NCBI RefSeq assembly: GCF_016820555.1
Contig: NZ_JADHDW010000002.1
Location: forward strand, 195,736 to 259,735
Origin: Bacillus sp. REN10
Lineage (GTDB): Bacteria; Bacillota; Bacilli; Bacillales; Domibacillaceae
Length of the DNA stretch: 64,000 nucleotides
Direction of reading: 5' to 3'
The notes under the pieces were generated by a model that worked only from the letters and a program-made list of their open reading frames with translations, did no database searches and had not been told where the DNA came from. Position numbers and translations under genes: made by a program. Below are positions 7,957-16,912 of this stretch, piece by piece (the stretch's first letter is position 1; the number at the start of each line of letters is the position of its first letter).

Positions 7957-8406
7957 TTGCTTACAGCTACATTAGAAAAAATTCGTACAATGGAGCAAGC
8001 AGAACAGTTAGGTCAAATGATCTTACTTTCAGATATCGCTGAAAAGTACCGAGCGTGTTATTCGTTTTTATATACAAAACCTGAAACAAAAGAGAAGATC
8101 AGAAGGTTTAACCAGTTAAAAGACCTTTATGAGGAAGTGCAGCGTTTTGGCCGTTATCATCCGGACTATAGCCGTGTGATGAAAGAGATCAGGGAAGTAA
8201 AGCGTGATATGGATTTAGATGAACATGTAGCTGCGTTTCGAGTAGCGGAAAAAGAATTACAAACACTATTGGATGAAATCAGTGTGCTTTTAGGAAAGTC
8301 TGTGTCAGAAGCAATTAAAGTCCCAACAGGTAACCCTTTCTTTTCAACAAGTTCTAGCTGCGGAGGAGGTTGTGGTAGTGGAGGGAGCTGTGGCTGCTCT
8401 GCCTAG
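7957..8406 (+). CDS. ylbF: YlbF/RicF regulatory protein
   Basis: 149 aa. YlbF is one subunit of the RicA-RicF-RicT (YmcA-YlbF-YaaT) complex of Bacillus, which affects Spo0A phosphorelay, competence, biofilm and RNase Y dependent mRNA maturation. Visible are the VQRFGRYHPDYS block, KVPTGNPFF, and a Cys/Gly-rich tail (CGGGCGSGGSCGC) with four Cys, fitting the Fe-S clusters reported for the complex. TTG at 7957 is taken as start because GGAGGTGGG ends five bases upstream; ATG 7942 overlaps that SD. Confidence 0.92.
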   Translation: MLTATLEKIRTMEQAEQLGQMILLSDIAEKYRACYSFLYTKPETKEKIRRFNQLKDLYEEVQRFGRYHPDYSRVMKEIREVKRDMDLDEHVAAFRVAEKELQTLLDEISVLLGKSVSEAIKVPTGNPFFSTSSSCGGGCGSGGSCGCSA

Positions 8407-8498
8407 CAACCAGTTAATTAAATAATAAGTCGACAGTTGCTAATCCATTTCTCTCTATGCTAGACTTAACGAAAAAGCATTTATTTGAGGGAGATTAT

Positions 8499-8774
8499 AT
8501 GTTTATCGAACGGCAGGCTGTGATTGTTTGGCTTCATCATACGAAGCCCGTTAAATCGTTGCGCAAATATGGGAACGTACATTATGTATCAAAGCGAATG
8601 AAATATGCAGTTGTTTACTGCAATCAGGAAGAAATAGAGAAAGTCATGGAGAAGTTGAATTCTCTTTCATTCGTAAAAAAGGTAGAGCCGTCTTTTAAAC
8701 CATTTTTAAAAACTGAATATGAGAATTCTAAGCCGGATAAAGCAAAAGAATATGATTATAAAATCGGCGTTTAA
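8499..8774 (+). CDS. ylbG: YlbG/UPF0298 small protein
   Basis: 91 aa. Starts at ATG 8499 with GAGGGA upstream; the open frame extends to 8457 but lacks an SD there. The [21 protein letters not shown] opening and the [14 protein letters not shown] segment are typical of UPF0298. Predicted small alpha/beta fold, cytoplasmic, function unknown. Followed by a bidirectional terminator. Confidence 0.88.
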   Translation: MFIERQAVIVWLHHTKPVKSLRKYGNVHYVSKRMKYAVVYCNQEEIEKVMEKLNSLSFVKKVEPSFKPFLKTEYENSKPDKAKEYDYKIGV

Positions 8775-8801
8775 AAAAGCAGGAGTGACTCCTGCTTTTT
8801 T
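8773..8801. terminator. Bidirectional terminator between ylbG and the convergent gene
   Basis: AAAAAAGCAGGAG and CTCCTGCTTTTTT form a perfect stem with a 3-base loop, T-rich on both strands. It overlaps the stop codons of both genes. Confidence 0.9.
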
Positions 8802-9190
8802 TAATTTAACGGAGGAATATAGTGGTTTAGTCGTAAAATACCGATTAAATATTGATAATATAAAGTTTTCTCCGCAAACATAGTGGAAGGTTTTACATCA
8901 AATTGAATAAGCACTTTATGTAACGATTCGGCAGTCTGCTTAAATAAATTGAAGCGTTGACTAGGTGTAGTAGCTGGATGGGGAATTCCTTCTCGACATA
9001 TATATAATGGCTGAAAGCTTCCTGGATTTGTTGGTTCTAGAACAACGATTAATGAGGTAACTGGCCTTTCTTCTATTATGGAATGCAAGGCGAGCATATG
9101 GCGTAACCGATGTTTATTATTTTGAGCAATCTCAATAAGTTCATATAGATCTGAATACCCCTCACCGAGTTCAATAAATCTCTGAATCAA
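8801..9190 (-). CDS. Conserved Bacillaceae protein of unknown function (DUF7147-like)
   Basis: 129 aa, TTG start with GGAGGG six bases upstream. I recognise it as a conserved protein next to ylbG in several Bacillaceae, which databases have called methylthioribose kinase; nothing here resembles a kinase (no P-loop or HGD motif), so that name should not be used. Visible features are an opening IQRFIELGEGYSDLYELIE, a central VVLEPTNPGSFQPLYICREG and an ending YYQYLIGILRLNHYIPPL. Soluble, no signal. Transcribed alone, against ylbG. The DUF number is from memory. Confidence 0.75.
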   Translation of the reverse strand: MIQRFIELGEGYSDLYELIEIAQNNKHRLRHMLALHSIIEERPVTSLIVVLEPTNPGSFQPLYICREGIPHPATTPSQRFNLFKQTAESLHKVLIQFDVKPSTMFAEKTLYYQYLIGILRLNHYIPPLN

Positions 9191-9402
9191 ATGATACCCT
9201 CCATTCTAAAAAAATTTCTCTACCATTGTATCTTTCTCTATCATAAAGCTCAACTATTTCAATGAAAAAAGGTTATCTTAATTTTTTTTGAATATTTTAG
9301 GAATCTCGACAAAAGTATAATAAATGTAAATAAGAATAGCCTTTTGTATAAAGAATTTGCTATCTTATAAATGTGAATATATGACTAGTTAGGGTGAAAT
9401 AT

Positions 9403-10818
9403 ATGGTAAAAAAATCCTTGCTTTTTAGCTTGCTTTTAATAATTATTTCCGGGGGAATCATACTGTGGCAATGGAGTGGATATGAGAGAAATTCTAAAAC
9501 TCTTACTGAAGCTCAAATTGAACAGGATATTCAAATTGTTTATTCGGATCGGGGATTTTTTATTCAACAAACATTTAATCATTTACAGATAGACAAGCCA
9601 TTGTCGCTAATTTTTCCTATCGATGCTCAAAATATTCGCTGTGAGACAAAGAAAGGGAAGTGTTCAATGAGCGGCTTGAGCGCAGTCATTATACCTAAAG
9701 AGAACATATTTACTGTTTCATATACCTTGCCTTCACCTCCAGCGGCGTCTTCGATGTTATTGCAAAACTGGTTTGTGAAAGTGAAAGGAAAAGAAATCAA
9801 AAAAACAGCTCTCTATTTGACTGATAAAAAATTAAGGACAGGCAATTGGTATTCGGCATTGCCAAATACAGGGGAACAAAAAAAAGAATTAATTCACTAT
9901 TATGAGTTTCAAGGAAAGGGAGTAGCGGATGTATTGTATTGGCAATCCAGTCCGTTGATAAAAATACAAATAGGTAAAAACTTTACTTTATATGGACATC
10001 ATTCTATGGAAATTCCAGAACTGGTGGTTGATTCATTAAAAAGCGTCGATATGTCTGCGTCCAAAACAATCGTTATGACTGATCAGCACCCTGCTTATTC
10101 ATCAGACCATTTCTATATTGTCAACAATCATCAACAGTTAATAAAACTCGCTGATACAATAAAAGTGACAGATATAAAAAATAAGTATCACTTTAATCAA
10201 GATGAAGAATGGCTAGCAGAAGTCATCCTTGCTCTTGAGCTTAATCGTCCTTTCGGCTCTCAAAAATCACAAAAAATGTACCAATACCTACAGCAACAAT
10301 TGACTCCAGAAGAGCTAAAGACATATAGAGCGGATGTTTTGCGAATGAAGCAAGAAGAGATAACTGTAGAGCAATTAGACCGAGCACTTTCTAAAGTTAA
10401 AGGGTTAGAAACAAATTTCTTCCAAGATAATAAGGGAGCGGGAAAGGGCATTAAATCTTTGCTTTTCACAGATACCCGCTCGGTAATTATAAATGGAAAA
10501 GTCGTGACGTTTAGAGCGGTTAATAAAAATGGAGCGTTGTTATTTCCTTTCCATTTGACGTTACGTCAGCTTGGGTTTGATGTGAGAACAATTTCTGACA
10601 GCGGTACGTTGCTTGTCAAAAAAGGGATAGATACGTATCGATTTGACTTAGATCAGCATCGGTTTATATTGAATGAAGAGGACTATGGATTATATGAAGA
10701 TGCATTAGTGGCTTATAATGGTGAACTTTATATTGAATCCACTTGGTTACAAAAAATATTTTTAGTGTATGTTCACGAGCAAGAGGATCAAATCATCATC
10801 GATCCAATTGATTTATAA
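9403..10818 (+). CDS. Membrane-anchored protein with a C-terminal stalk (copper amine oxidase N-like) domain
   Basis: 471 aa. ATG 9403 has AGGGTG six bases upstream; GTG 9394 is the longer alternative. One N-terminal hydrophobic segment (about residues 5-22) gives a type II anchor or uncleaved signal. A long extracytoplasmic region of unknown fold follows. The last 110 residues (RSVIINGKVVTFRAV... ADDL-like pattern, ESTWLQKIF) resemble the stalk domain shared with copper amine oxidase N-termini, found in many Firmicutes surface proteins. Two Cys (about residues 80 and 87) could form a disulfide. Function unknown. No partner genes overlap it. Confidence 0.72.
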   Translation: MVKKSLLFSLLLIIISGGIILWQWSGYERNSKTLTEAQIEQDIQIVYSDRGFFIQQTFNHLQIDKPLSLIFPIDAQNIRCETKKGKCSMSGLSAVIIPKENIFTVSYTLPSPPAASSMLLQNWFVKVKGKEIKKTALYLTDKKLRTGNWYSALPNTGEQKKELIHYYEFQGKGVADVLYWQSSPLIKIQIGKNFTLYGHHSMEIPELVVDSLKSVDMSASKTIVMTDQHPAYSSDHFYIVNNHQQLIKLADTIKVTDIKNKYHFNQDEEWLAEVILALELNRPFGSQKSQKMYQYLQQQLTPEELKTYRADVLRMKQEEITVEQLDRALSKVKGLETNFFQDNKGAGKGIKSLLFTDTRSVIINGKVVTFRAVNKNGALLFPFHLTLRQLGFDVRTISDSGTLLVKKGIDTYRFDLDQHRFILNEEDYGLYEDALVAYNGELYIESTWLQKIFLVYVHEQEDQIIIDPIDL

Positions 10819-10859
10819 AATATAAGACAGATTCAATGATGTCTCTCCAAACAACAAAA

Positions 10860-10883
10860 AACCTGCTGAACAGTCAGCAGGTT
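10860..10883 (+). terminator. Terminator-like hairpin after the stalk-domain gene
   Basis: Perfect 10-bp stem AACCTGCTGA/TCAGCAGGTT with a 4-base loop. The downstream run (CCTTCTATT) is poor in T, so termination may be partial. Confidence 0.6.
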
Positions 10884-10930
10884 CCTTCTATTGTCAATAG
10901 TTAGACAGAAGGAAAAGGGAGAGGAGAAAC

Positions 10931-10994
10931 CGGAGAAAAGGCATATGGGGAATTATGCTTTCTCCGTGATCGACAACATCCCGAGTGATGTTGT
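10931..10994 (+). ncRNA. ylbH leader RNA motif (two adjacent hairpins)
   Basis: Hairpin 1 pairs CGGAGAAA(AG)GCATA (10931-10945) with TATGCTTTCTCCG (10954-10966), 13 bp with a 2-base bulge. Hairpin 2 pairs ACAACATC (10973-10980) with GATGTTGT (10987-10994). The element is 144 bases ahead of rsmD. A structured element of unknown function upstream of ylbH (rsmD) in Bacillus is an Rfam family (ylbH leader), and position plus structure agree; the identity rests on memory, without an alignment. The rest of 10884-11137 has no visible gene. Confidence 0.62.
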
Positions 10995-11137
10995 TATCCA
11001 TAGTATGGCCCGCTTTAGATATTTTTAAACTAATAATGTGAGAATTCATATAAATACAAAGGAAAGGAAATGATCTAGATTCAGCTATAGAATTATGTTA
11101 CCATGAATGAGAAAATCTTTATGAATGGTGAATAGTG

Positions 11138-11695
11138 ATGAGAGTAATTTCGGGTGAGCAAAAAGGAATCCCATTAAAAGCCGTGCCAGGGCGAGATACA
11201 AGACCAACAACTGATAAAGTAAAGGAAGCCATATTCAATATGATTGGTCCTTATTTTTCCGGTGGATTAGGTCTTGATTTGTTTGCTGGTAGCGGTGGAT
11301 TAGGTATTGAAGCATTAAGTAGAGGTTTTCAGAAGATGATCTTTGTTGATCGCGATATGAAAGCAGTCCAAACGGTGAAGGGGAATTTAGATAAGTGTGG
11401 CTATACTGACTGTTGTGAAGTGTATCGCAATGATGCAGAGCGAGCACTTAAAGCGATTACCAAACGAGAGCTGGTTTTTGATGGAATCTTTTTGGACCCT
11501 CCATACAAAAAACAACAGCTAGAAAAGCTTTTAAGATGGATTGAGGAAAAGCAATTGTTAAACAGTGGGGGATTTATCGTCTGCGAGCATGGTTCTGATA
11601 TTGAGTTACCGGAGAGGATTGGACAATTGCAGCAGTTGAAGATGGAGACATATGGGATTATTCGTGTATCAATCTTTGAATGGTCAGATAAATAA
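11138..11695 (+). CDS. rsmD: 16S rRNA (guanine966-N2)-methyltransferase
   Basis: 185 aa. SAM-binding Rossmann fold with GLDLFAGSGGLGIEALSRG (motif I) and the catalytic LDPPY motif (NPPY class) near residue 125. It methylates the amino group of G966 (E. coli numbering) in 16S rRNA. ATG 11138 is used; GTG 11135 is just before it and the SD is weak (GGTG). coaD follows 12 bases after the stop, the normal Bacillus pairing (ylbH-ylbI). Confidence 0.95.
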   Translation: MRVISGEQKGIPLKAVPGRDTRPTTDKVKEAIFNMIGPYFSGGLGLDLFAGSGGLGIEALSRGFQKMIFVDRDMKAVQTVKGNLDKCGYTDCCEVYRNDAERALKAITKRELVFDGIFLDPPYKKQQLEKLLRWIEEKQLLNSGGFIVCEHGSDIELPERIGQLQQLKMETYGIIRVSIFEWSDK

Positions 11696-12193
<498 letters not shown>

Positions 12194-12208
12194 TATCCCC
12201 ACATAAAT

Positions 12209-12254
12209 ACCTAGTTTCCTCCATTGATTAGGAGGGGAAACTAGGTGTTTTTTT
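12209..12254 (+). terminator. Terminator after coaD
   Basis: ACCTAGTTTCCTCC pairs with GGAGGGGAAACTAGGT, followed by GTTTTTTT. Confidence 0.92.
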
Positions 12255-12279
12255 CATTTAGTTGATGATGGTAATGCTT

Positions 12280-13485
12280 TTATTGTTTTTTTGTACTTAT
12301 GTACAAAAATATATAAGTTATTAACATCATAATGGTGATAAGCGGTCCGTATTGCTTTAATAAAATAATTGTTTCGTGAATTGAAGACGACTGAATATTC
12401 ATTACAGGCATAGAATGAAAGGTTCCACTATTTTTGACAGAATGTTCATAAACGGGCTGCCATAGGAGACAAGCGATGGCTGCTGAATAAAGCCCATGGA
12501 GGATTCTTGCTAAAAAAAACGGACGAAAGCGAATGTCTGATTCTGCTAAAATACTGGCTACTTGTGCTTGCACGCTTAATCCGCTAAAGGCAAGAATAAA
12601 GCTCGTCACAATGGCTTGCTGCAAAAGGGTGCTTTCTTGCACTTGGCTAATCATTTGACTGCCAAGTGTAATTTCAAATATACCGGCAATAAAAGGAACG
12701 GTGAGTTCAGAAGGCAATTGAAGCCATTGAAATCCTTTAGCGGCTGTGACGGCCAATAAAGAAGTAAGATGCAAATGAAATAAAAGTTTATTGATTACTG
12801 AAAATAAAATAATGAATCCGCCGATCATTAACAAAGTCTGAACAGAAGACAGAACAGAGTCCCCCATTAACTTTCCAATGGGGCGTCCATCTTTGATGCG
12901 TGCTTGATGCATAGCAGAAAAAGCGTGATAAAAAGAGAAGGAGGTGGAATAGTTTGTTTTTTTCTTTTTGTCATCTCCATAAAATCTCATCGTTAATCCG
13001 ACAAAGACATTTCCTGTATAATGGGCAATAGCTAACAAAATACCTAAATGCGGATTATAAAAAAAACCAACAGATACCGCTCCGAAAATAAATAATGGAT
13101 TCGACGAGTTCGTAAAACATATGAGGCGTTCAGCTTCGGTTTGAGTCAGCTCTCCATTAAGTCTTAATCTCGTGGCTAATTTGGCGCCTGAAGGAAAACC
13201 AGAAGCCATTGCCATTGCCCAGACAAATCCGCCGGCGCCCGGTACCCTGAATAGGGGGCGCATGAGCGGTTCGAGCAGAACGCCAATAAAGCTTACTACC
13301 CCAATGCCAATCATCATTTCTGAAAGAATAAAAAAAGGGAGTAGTGAGGGAAATACAATTTCCCACCACATATTTAACCCTCTAATAGAAGCTTCGAATG
13401 ATACTTTAGGAAATATAATTAAGGAAAAAGCGAACAGACTAATAAAAAATGCTAGAAGAAGAGTCTTTATTTTAGAAGCGGTCAA
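12280..13485 (-). CDS. ylbJ: Sporulation integral membrane protein YlbJ
   Basis: 401 aa, about eight to ten membrane segments, nucleoside-recognition (Gate) domain family. Typical YlbJ segments are WWEIVFPSLLPFFILSEMMIGIG and ASGFPSGAKLATRL with FTNSSNPLFIFGAV. In B. subtilis ylbJ is SigE-dependent and needed for heat-resistant spores. Start TTG at 13485 with AGGAGG nine bases upstream. It lies opposite to coaD and ylbK, so it is a single-gene unit. I could not place a convincing SigE promoter. Confidence 0.93.
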   Translation of the reverse strand: MTASKIKTLLLAFFISLFAFSLIIFPKVSFEASIRGLNMWWEIVFPSLLPFFILSEMMIGIGVVSFIGVLLEPLMRPLFRVPGAGGFVWAMAMASGFPSGAKLATRLRLNGELTQTEAERLICFTNSSNPLFIFGAVSVGFFYNPHLGILLAIAHYTGNVFVGLTMRFYGDDKKKKTNYSTSFSFYHAFSAMHQARIKDGRPIGKLMGDSVLSSVQTLLMIGGFIILFSVINKLLFHLHLTSLLAVTAAKGFQWLQLPSELTVPFIAGIFEITLGSQMISQVQESTLLQQAIVTSFILAFSGLSVQAQVASILAESDIRFRPFFLARILHGLYSAAIACLLWQPVYEHSVKNSGTFHSMPVMNIQSSSIHETIILLKQYGPLITIMMLITYIFLYISTKKQ

Positions 13486-13664
13486 TCTTCATAACCTCCT
13501 ATTCTATCCATAGACAACCCCATTCTGGGATTTACCACATAATTCAGGTACAATATGATTAATTCAAGATCACTTATACACTTGTCCTGTTTTTTTCAAT
13601 ATACTCATATCATTTAGAAATAGACCATAGCTTATTAGGAAATCCTGAGATGGAGGGGAAAAGT

Positions 13665-14459
13665 TTGCAACAGCCAAAAATAGGAGTGGCTCTTGGCTCA
13701 GGGGGAGCTAGAGGGTTTGCTCATATCGGCGTATTGAAAGTATTAAAGGAAGCCAATATTCCTGTTGATATGATAGCTGGCAGCAGCATGGGGGCATTAG
13801 TCGCTAGTTTATATGCATCAGGACAAGATATGGAACAACTTTACAAATTGTCTAGGGTATTTAAAAGAAAGTATTTCCTTGATTTTATTTTTCCTAAAAT
13901 GGGGTTGATTTCAGGGAAGAAAATTAAGAGTTTTATTCAAGTTTTTACACATGGAAAGAACATTGAGGATCTAAATATTCCGACTGCCATTGTAGCAACA
14001 GATATTCAAATGGCAGAAAAGGTTGTATTTAGGGAGGGATCTGTAGCGGATGCTGTCCGAGCAAGTATCGCGATTCCGGGAATCTTTGTCCCAGAAAAAG
14101 TGAATGGACGTTTACTTGTAGATGGTGGAGTGATTGATCGTGTCCCTGTTTCTGTTGTGAAAGAAATGGGAGCAGATATTGTGATCGGAGTAGACGTCTC
14201 CTCAGTCAAAAAAAATGCGGAAATTCAAACGATTTTTGATGTGATTATGCAAAGTATTGATATTCTTCAATTGGAAATTATTGAAAATAGAAAAATTGCT
14301 TCAGATGTAATGATTCGTCCTCCTGTTGAAATATACAGTTCGAAAGCATTTACCAATATTGAAGAAATTATTGCAGCAGGAGAGCAAGAGGCGAAAAAAA
14401 GATTATCCGATATTATCGAACGGATTGAGAAATGGAAGGAGTTTCAACATGAAAAATAA
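13665..14459 (+). CDS. ylbK: Patatin-like phospholipase family protein YlbK
   Basis: 264 aa from TTG 13665, which has GGAGGGG six bases upstream (ATG 13650 sits in front of that SD). Patatin motifs are complete: oxyanion GSGGARGFAHIG near the start, nucleophile elbow GSSMG and the second catalytic Asp in VDGGVIDRVP. Predicted lipid acyl hydrolase (Ser-Asp dyad) in the cytoplasm or at the membrane; the substrate is unknown. RssA-type group. It overlaps ylbL by 11 bases. Confidence 0.92.
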   Translation: MQQPKIGVALGSGGARGFAHIGVLKVLKEANIPVDMIAGSSMGALVASLYASGQDMEQLYKLSRVFKRKYFLDFIFPKMGLISGKKIKSFIQVFTHGKNIEDLNIPTAIVATDIQMAEKVVFREGSVADAVRASIAIPGIFVPEKVNGRLLVDGGVIDRVPVSVVKEMGADIVIGVDVSSVKKNAEIQTIFDVIMQSIDILQLEIIENRKIASDVMIRPPVEIYSSKAFTNIEEIIAAGEQEAKKRLSDIIERIEKWKEFQHEK

Positions 14460-15483
14460 ATTAACACCTATTGCCTTCATTATTCTATTAGTTATCATTG
14501 CTTCTTCCTTTATTAAACTTCCTTATTATGTCATGAAGCCTGGAGATGCTCACGAATTAGCTCCCATTGTCAAAGTAACGGGTGGGAAAGAAGCGGAAGG
14601 AACGCTCATGTTGACGACAATTAAAATGGGAGAGGCGACACCGCTTTCTTATGCGCTGGCTCAATGGCTCGATTATGAAGAGATTGTTCCAATTGAGGAT
14701 GTTCGTAGCCCTCATGAAACGGATGCAGAATATAATATTCGACAGAAATATTTAATGGATAATTCTCAACAGCAAGCCATTCAAGTGGCGTTTGATGCGG
14801 CAAGAAAACCATATAAATATATTTATGAAGGAGTCTATGTGTTGAGTGTTTTTCCAGGGATGCCAGCTGAGGGTATGATTCAAGCGGGTGACAGAATTGG
14901 CGTAGTAGATGGAAGAAAGATTGAATCATCGAAGCAATTCACTGATTATGTCCAGGCGAAGCAACCAGGTGATAAAGTGACAATCCAATTTGTCAGGGAT
15001 GGGCAAGAAAAGCAGAAAACGATCGCTTTAAAAAGCTTTGCTAATAACCGGAATAAAGCAGGAATTGGCATTAGTTTAACCGACCAAAAGAAATTGATCA
15101 GCACGCCGGAAGTTCAATTGAAAACAGAGTCGATAGGCGGTCCTTCTGCAGGTTTAATGTTTAGTTTAGAAATTTACAATCAATTGACGGAGAAAGATAT
15201 TACGAAAGGTAGAAGAATTGCTGGTACTGGTACGATTGATTCGAATGGAAAAGTCGGTCGCATCGGAGGAATTGAACAAAAAGTAGTGGCTGCTGACCGG
15301 GCAGGAGCGGAAATATTTTTTGCACCAAATGATGAAATCACACCTGAACTAAAAAGGAATATTCCTAATATCGAACCGAATTATAAAGAAGCTGTGAAAA
15401 TGGCTAAAGGCTTGGGAACAGATATGAAAATTGTTCCTGTAAAAACATTTAACGATGCGCTGAAGTATTTACTCTCCACTTGA
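14449..15483 (+). CDS. ylbL: YlbL: membrane-anchored PDZ and Lon-type (S16) protease
   Basis: 344 aa from ATG 14449 (AAGGAG upstream); the open frame from 14326 lies inside ylbK. N-terminal membrane segment (about residues 7-24), PDZ domain (about 120-195, AEGMIQAGDRIGVVDGRKI), then a Lon proteolytic domain with the active Ser in GGPSAGLMFSLEIY and the Lys in GIEQKVVAADRAG. Extracytoplasmic Ser-Lys protease. In B. subtilis YlbL degrades the division inhibitor YneA after DNA damage. Same operon as ylbK; closed by the terminator shared with ylbM. Confidence 0.94.
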   Translation: MKNKLTPIAFIILLVIIASSFIKLPYYVMKPGDAHELAPIVKVTGGKEAEGTLMLTTIKMGEATPLSYALAQWLDYEEIVPIEDVRSPHETDAEYNIRQKYLMDNSQQQAIQVAFDAARKPYKYIYEGVYVLSVFPGMPAEGMIQAGDRIGVVDGRKIESSKQFTDYVQAKQPGDKVTIQFVRDGQEKQKTIALKSFANNRNKAGIGISLTDQKKLISTPEVQLKTESIGGPSAGLMFSLEIYNQLTEKDITKGRRIAGTGTIDSNGKVGRIGGIEQKVVAADRAGAEIFFAPNDEITPELKRNIPNIEPNYKEAVKMAKGLGTDMKIVPVKTFNDALKYLLST

Positions 15484-15518
15484 AATAAGCGAGCTGATAA
15501 AGATCGGCTCGCTTATTT
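15483..15518. terminator. Bidirectional terminator between ylbL and ylbM
   Basis: Perfect 12-bp stem AAATAAGCGAGC/GCTCGCTTATTT with AT-rich flanks on both sides; the genes converge on it and their stop codons touch it. Confidence 0.82.
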
Positions 15519-16716
15519 ATAATAATAAAACAGGGGGATGAGTAAATTCAATGTTTAAGAGCTCCGGCGTTTGTACACCTTGCATAAATACATCAGATGC
15601 TTTGATATCTAATGCGAGCAACTCCTTGTGGGAAGCTGCTCTAGTAATAAGGGGCAGTGAGATTTCTTTTTTCATTTTGTTCATATACTCGCGTCCATGT
15701 TCATTCATTCCCAGCAGCCGAATGTAACGGACGGAGCTCATCGCTTGTTTCATTTCTACTTTTGTTGTATTGGTGAGAATATGAACGAGCATTCGCTGAA
15801 TGCGCGTCCATGTGTAGCGTTTTGTTTTTACCTTTTCCATAAAATCAGAAAAAGTCTCAGCGTGGCGAGCTGTTTCTTTGAAGCGGAATTCAATTCCCTC
15901 CGTTATGTCATAAATCGACTGTAATTCCGTGATAGAAGCCGACAGCAACCGGTATCTTAACAGCGGCCAATACTGATTCCAGCTATGAAATGTTTGGTGG
16001 GTGTTATAATATTCGTTTAATTCGATCAATGTACTTTCAGGGACAAACTTTTCAATAGCTGATAAATGTTTAGATGCTTCAATTTCTTTACGAATGCCTG
16101 TCGCACTTGCGATGCTGTCAAATGCTAAGCTTTCGTCGTGATAGCCGGCTTGCTGACGCTTAATGGTGAGCGGCTGCATCGGCTCTCCCAACTGTTCGTT
16201 TGCTTGTACATAATGATAACCTAAAATATTATTAGGCAGCGATAAATCAAGCGACAGATCCTCCTTAAAGAGTTGTTCTCGTGCTAATGTTTGTGCTTTT
16301 GGAAAGCTGTTCCCTTCTTTCATATAAAATTGAATCAACCTGTTTAAAGGTTCAGCAGCTGTTTGGATGGTTGCGAGTGCATCAAGAAATGGCTTGGTTT
16401 GCCCATTTTCACTTCCGAAGCAAAAGGAAGTACACGCTAGTTCTTTTAAGATCGAAATGGCACCATAAGAAAAAATTTCTGCTTTTTGCGTAGAAAAAGC
16501 ATAAGGTAGCTCAACGACGAGATCAACGCCGTTTTGAAGTGCCATTCGGGTACGGGCCCATTTATGGATGATAGCCGGTTCGCCGCGTTGCAAAAAATGC
16601 CCGCTCATGACAGCAATGACAACATCCGCTTTGGCTGTTTCTCGCGCTTTTTGTGCATGATATAAATGTCCGTTATGAAAAGGATTATACTCAACAACAA
16701 TACCAACTGTTTTCAT
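15517..16716 (-). CDS. tmcAL: tRNA(Met) cytidine acetate ligase (TmcAL/YlbM)
   Basis: 399 aa. The nucleotidyltransferase motif GIVVEYNPFHNGHLYH (HxGH) is at residues 5-20, with MSGHFLQRGEPAIIHKW and VDLVVELPYAFSTQKAE following, diagnostic for TmcAL. The enzyme forms N4-acetylcytidine at the wobble position of elongator tRNA(Met), using acetate and ATP. ATG start at 16716. Convergent to ylbL and divergent from ylbN, as in B. subtilis. Confidence 0.94.
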   Translation of the reverse strand: MKTVGIVVEYNPFHNGHLYHAQKARETAKADVVIAVMSGHFLQRGEPAIIHKWARTRMALQNGVDLVVELPYAFSTQKAEIFSYGAISILKELACTSFCFGSENGQTKPFLDALATIQTAAEPLNRLIQFYMKEGNSFPKAQTLAREQLFKEDLSLDLSLPNNILGYHYVQANEQLGEPMQPLTIKRQQAGYHDESLAFDSIASATGIRKEIEASKHLSAIEKFVPESTLIELNEYYNTHQTFHSWNQYWPLLRYRLLSASITELQSIYDITEGIEFRFKETARHAETFSDFMEKVKTKRYTWTRIQRMLVHILTNTTKVEMKQAMSSVRYIRLLGMNEHGREYMNKMKKEISLPLITRAASHKELLALDIKASDVFMQGVQTPELLNIEFTHPPVLLL

Positions 16717-16790
16717 TTGCTTGTTCCTCTGTTATAGTTATTTAATATTAATGATGTTTATATTGTTAGTTACTGTCTTTTAATTGTCAA

Positions 16791-16839
16791 TAGAGCGCTG
16801 TCCGCTTTTCATGTCTAAACGTCCGCTTTCGCTTTTCGG
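16791..16839. repeat. Fragment of an interspersed repeat
   Basis: GAGCGCTGTCCGCTTTT followed by CATGTCTAAAC, then a second GTCCGCTTTCGCTTTTC. This resembles GAGTGCCTTCCGCTTTTTG...ATGTCTAGCTC in the larger copy at 40261-40520. It sits in the gap between the divergent ylbM and ylbN. Confidence 0.45.
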
Positions 16840-16856
16840 TGTGTAAAGAAAATATA

Positions 16857-16885
16857 TTGACAAACGTTTTGGTGAAAGCTATAAT
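16857..16885 (+). promoter_or_regulatory. SigA promoter for ylbN-rpmF
   Basis: Consensus TTGACA at 16857-16862 and TATAAT at 16880-16885 with a 17-base spacer, 28 bases before the ylbN ATG. The best vegetative promoter in the window, fitting a ribosomal protein operon. Confidence 0.88.
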
Positions 16886-16912
16886 TACTTTTGTTGCCTT
16901 GAGGTGATAGTG

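Noticed and set aside
8405-8447. TAGCAAC/GTTGCTA inverted repeat after ylbF
   Set aside because: 7-bp arms with a loop of about 25 bases and no T run; likely chance.
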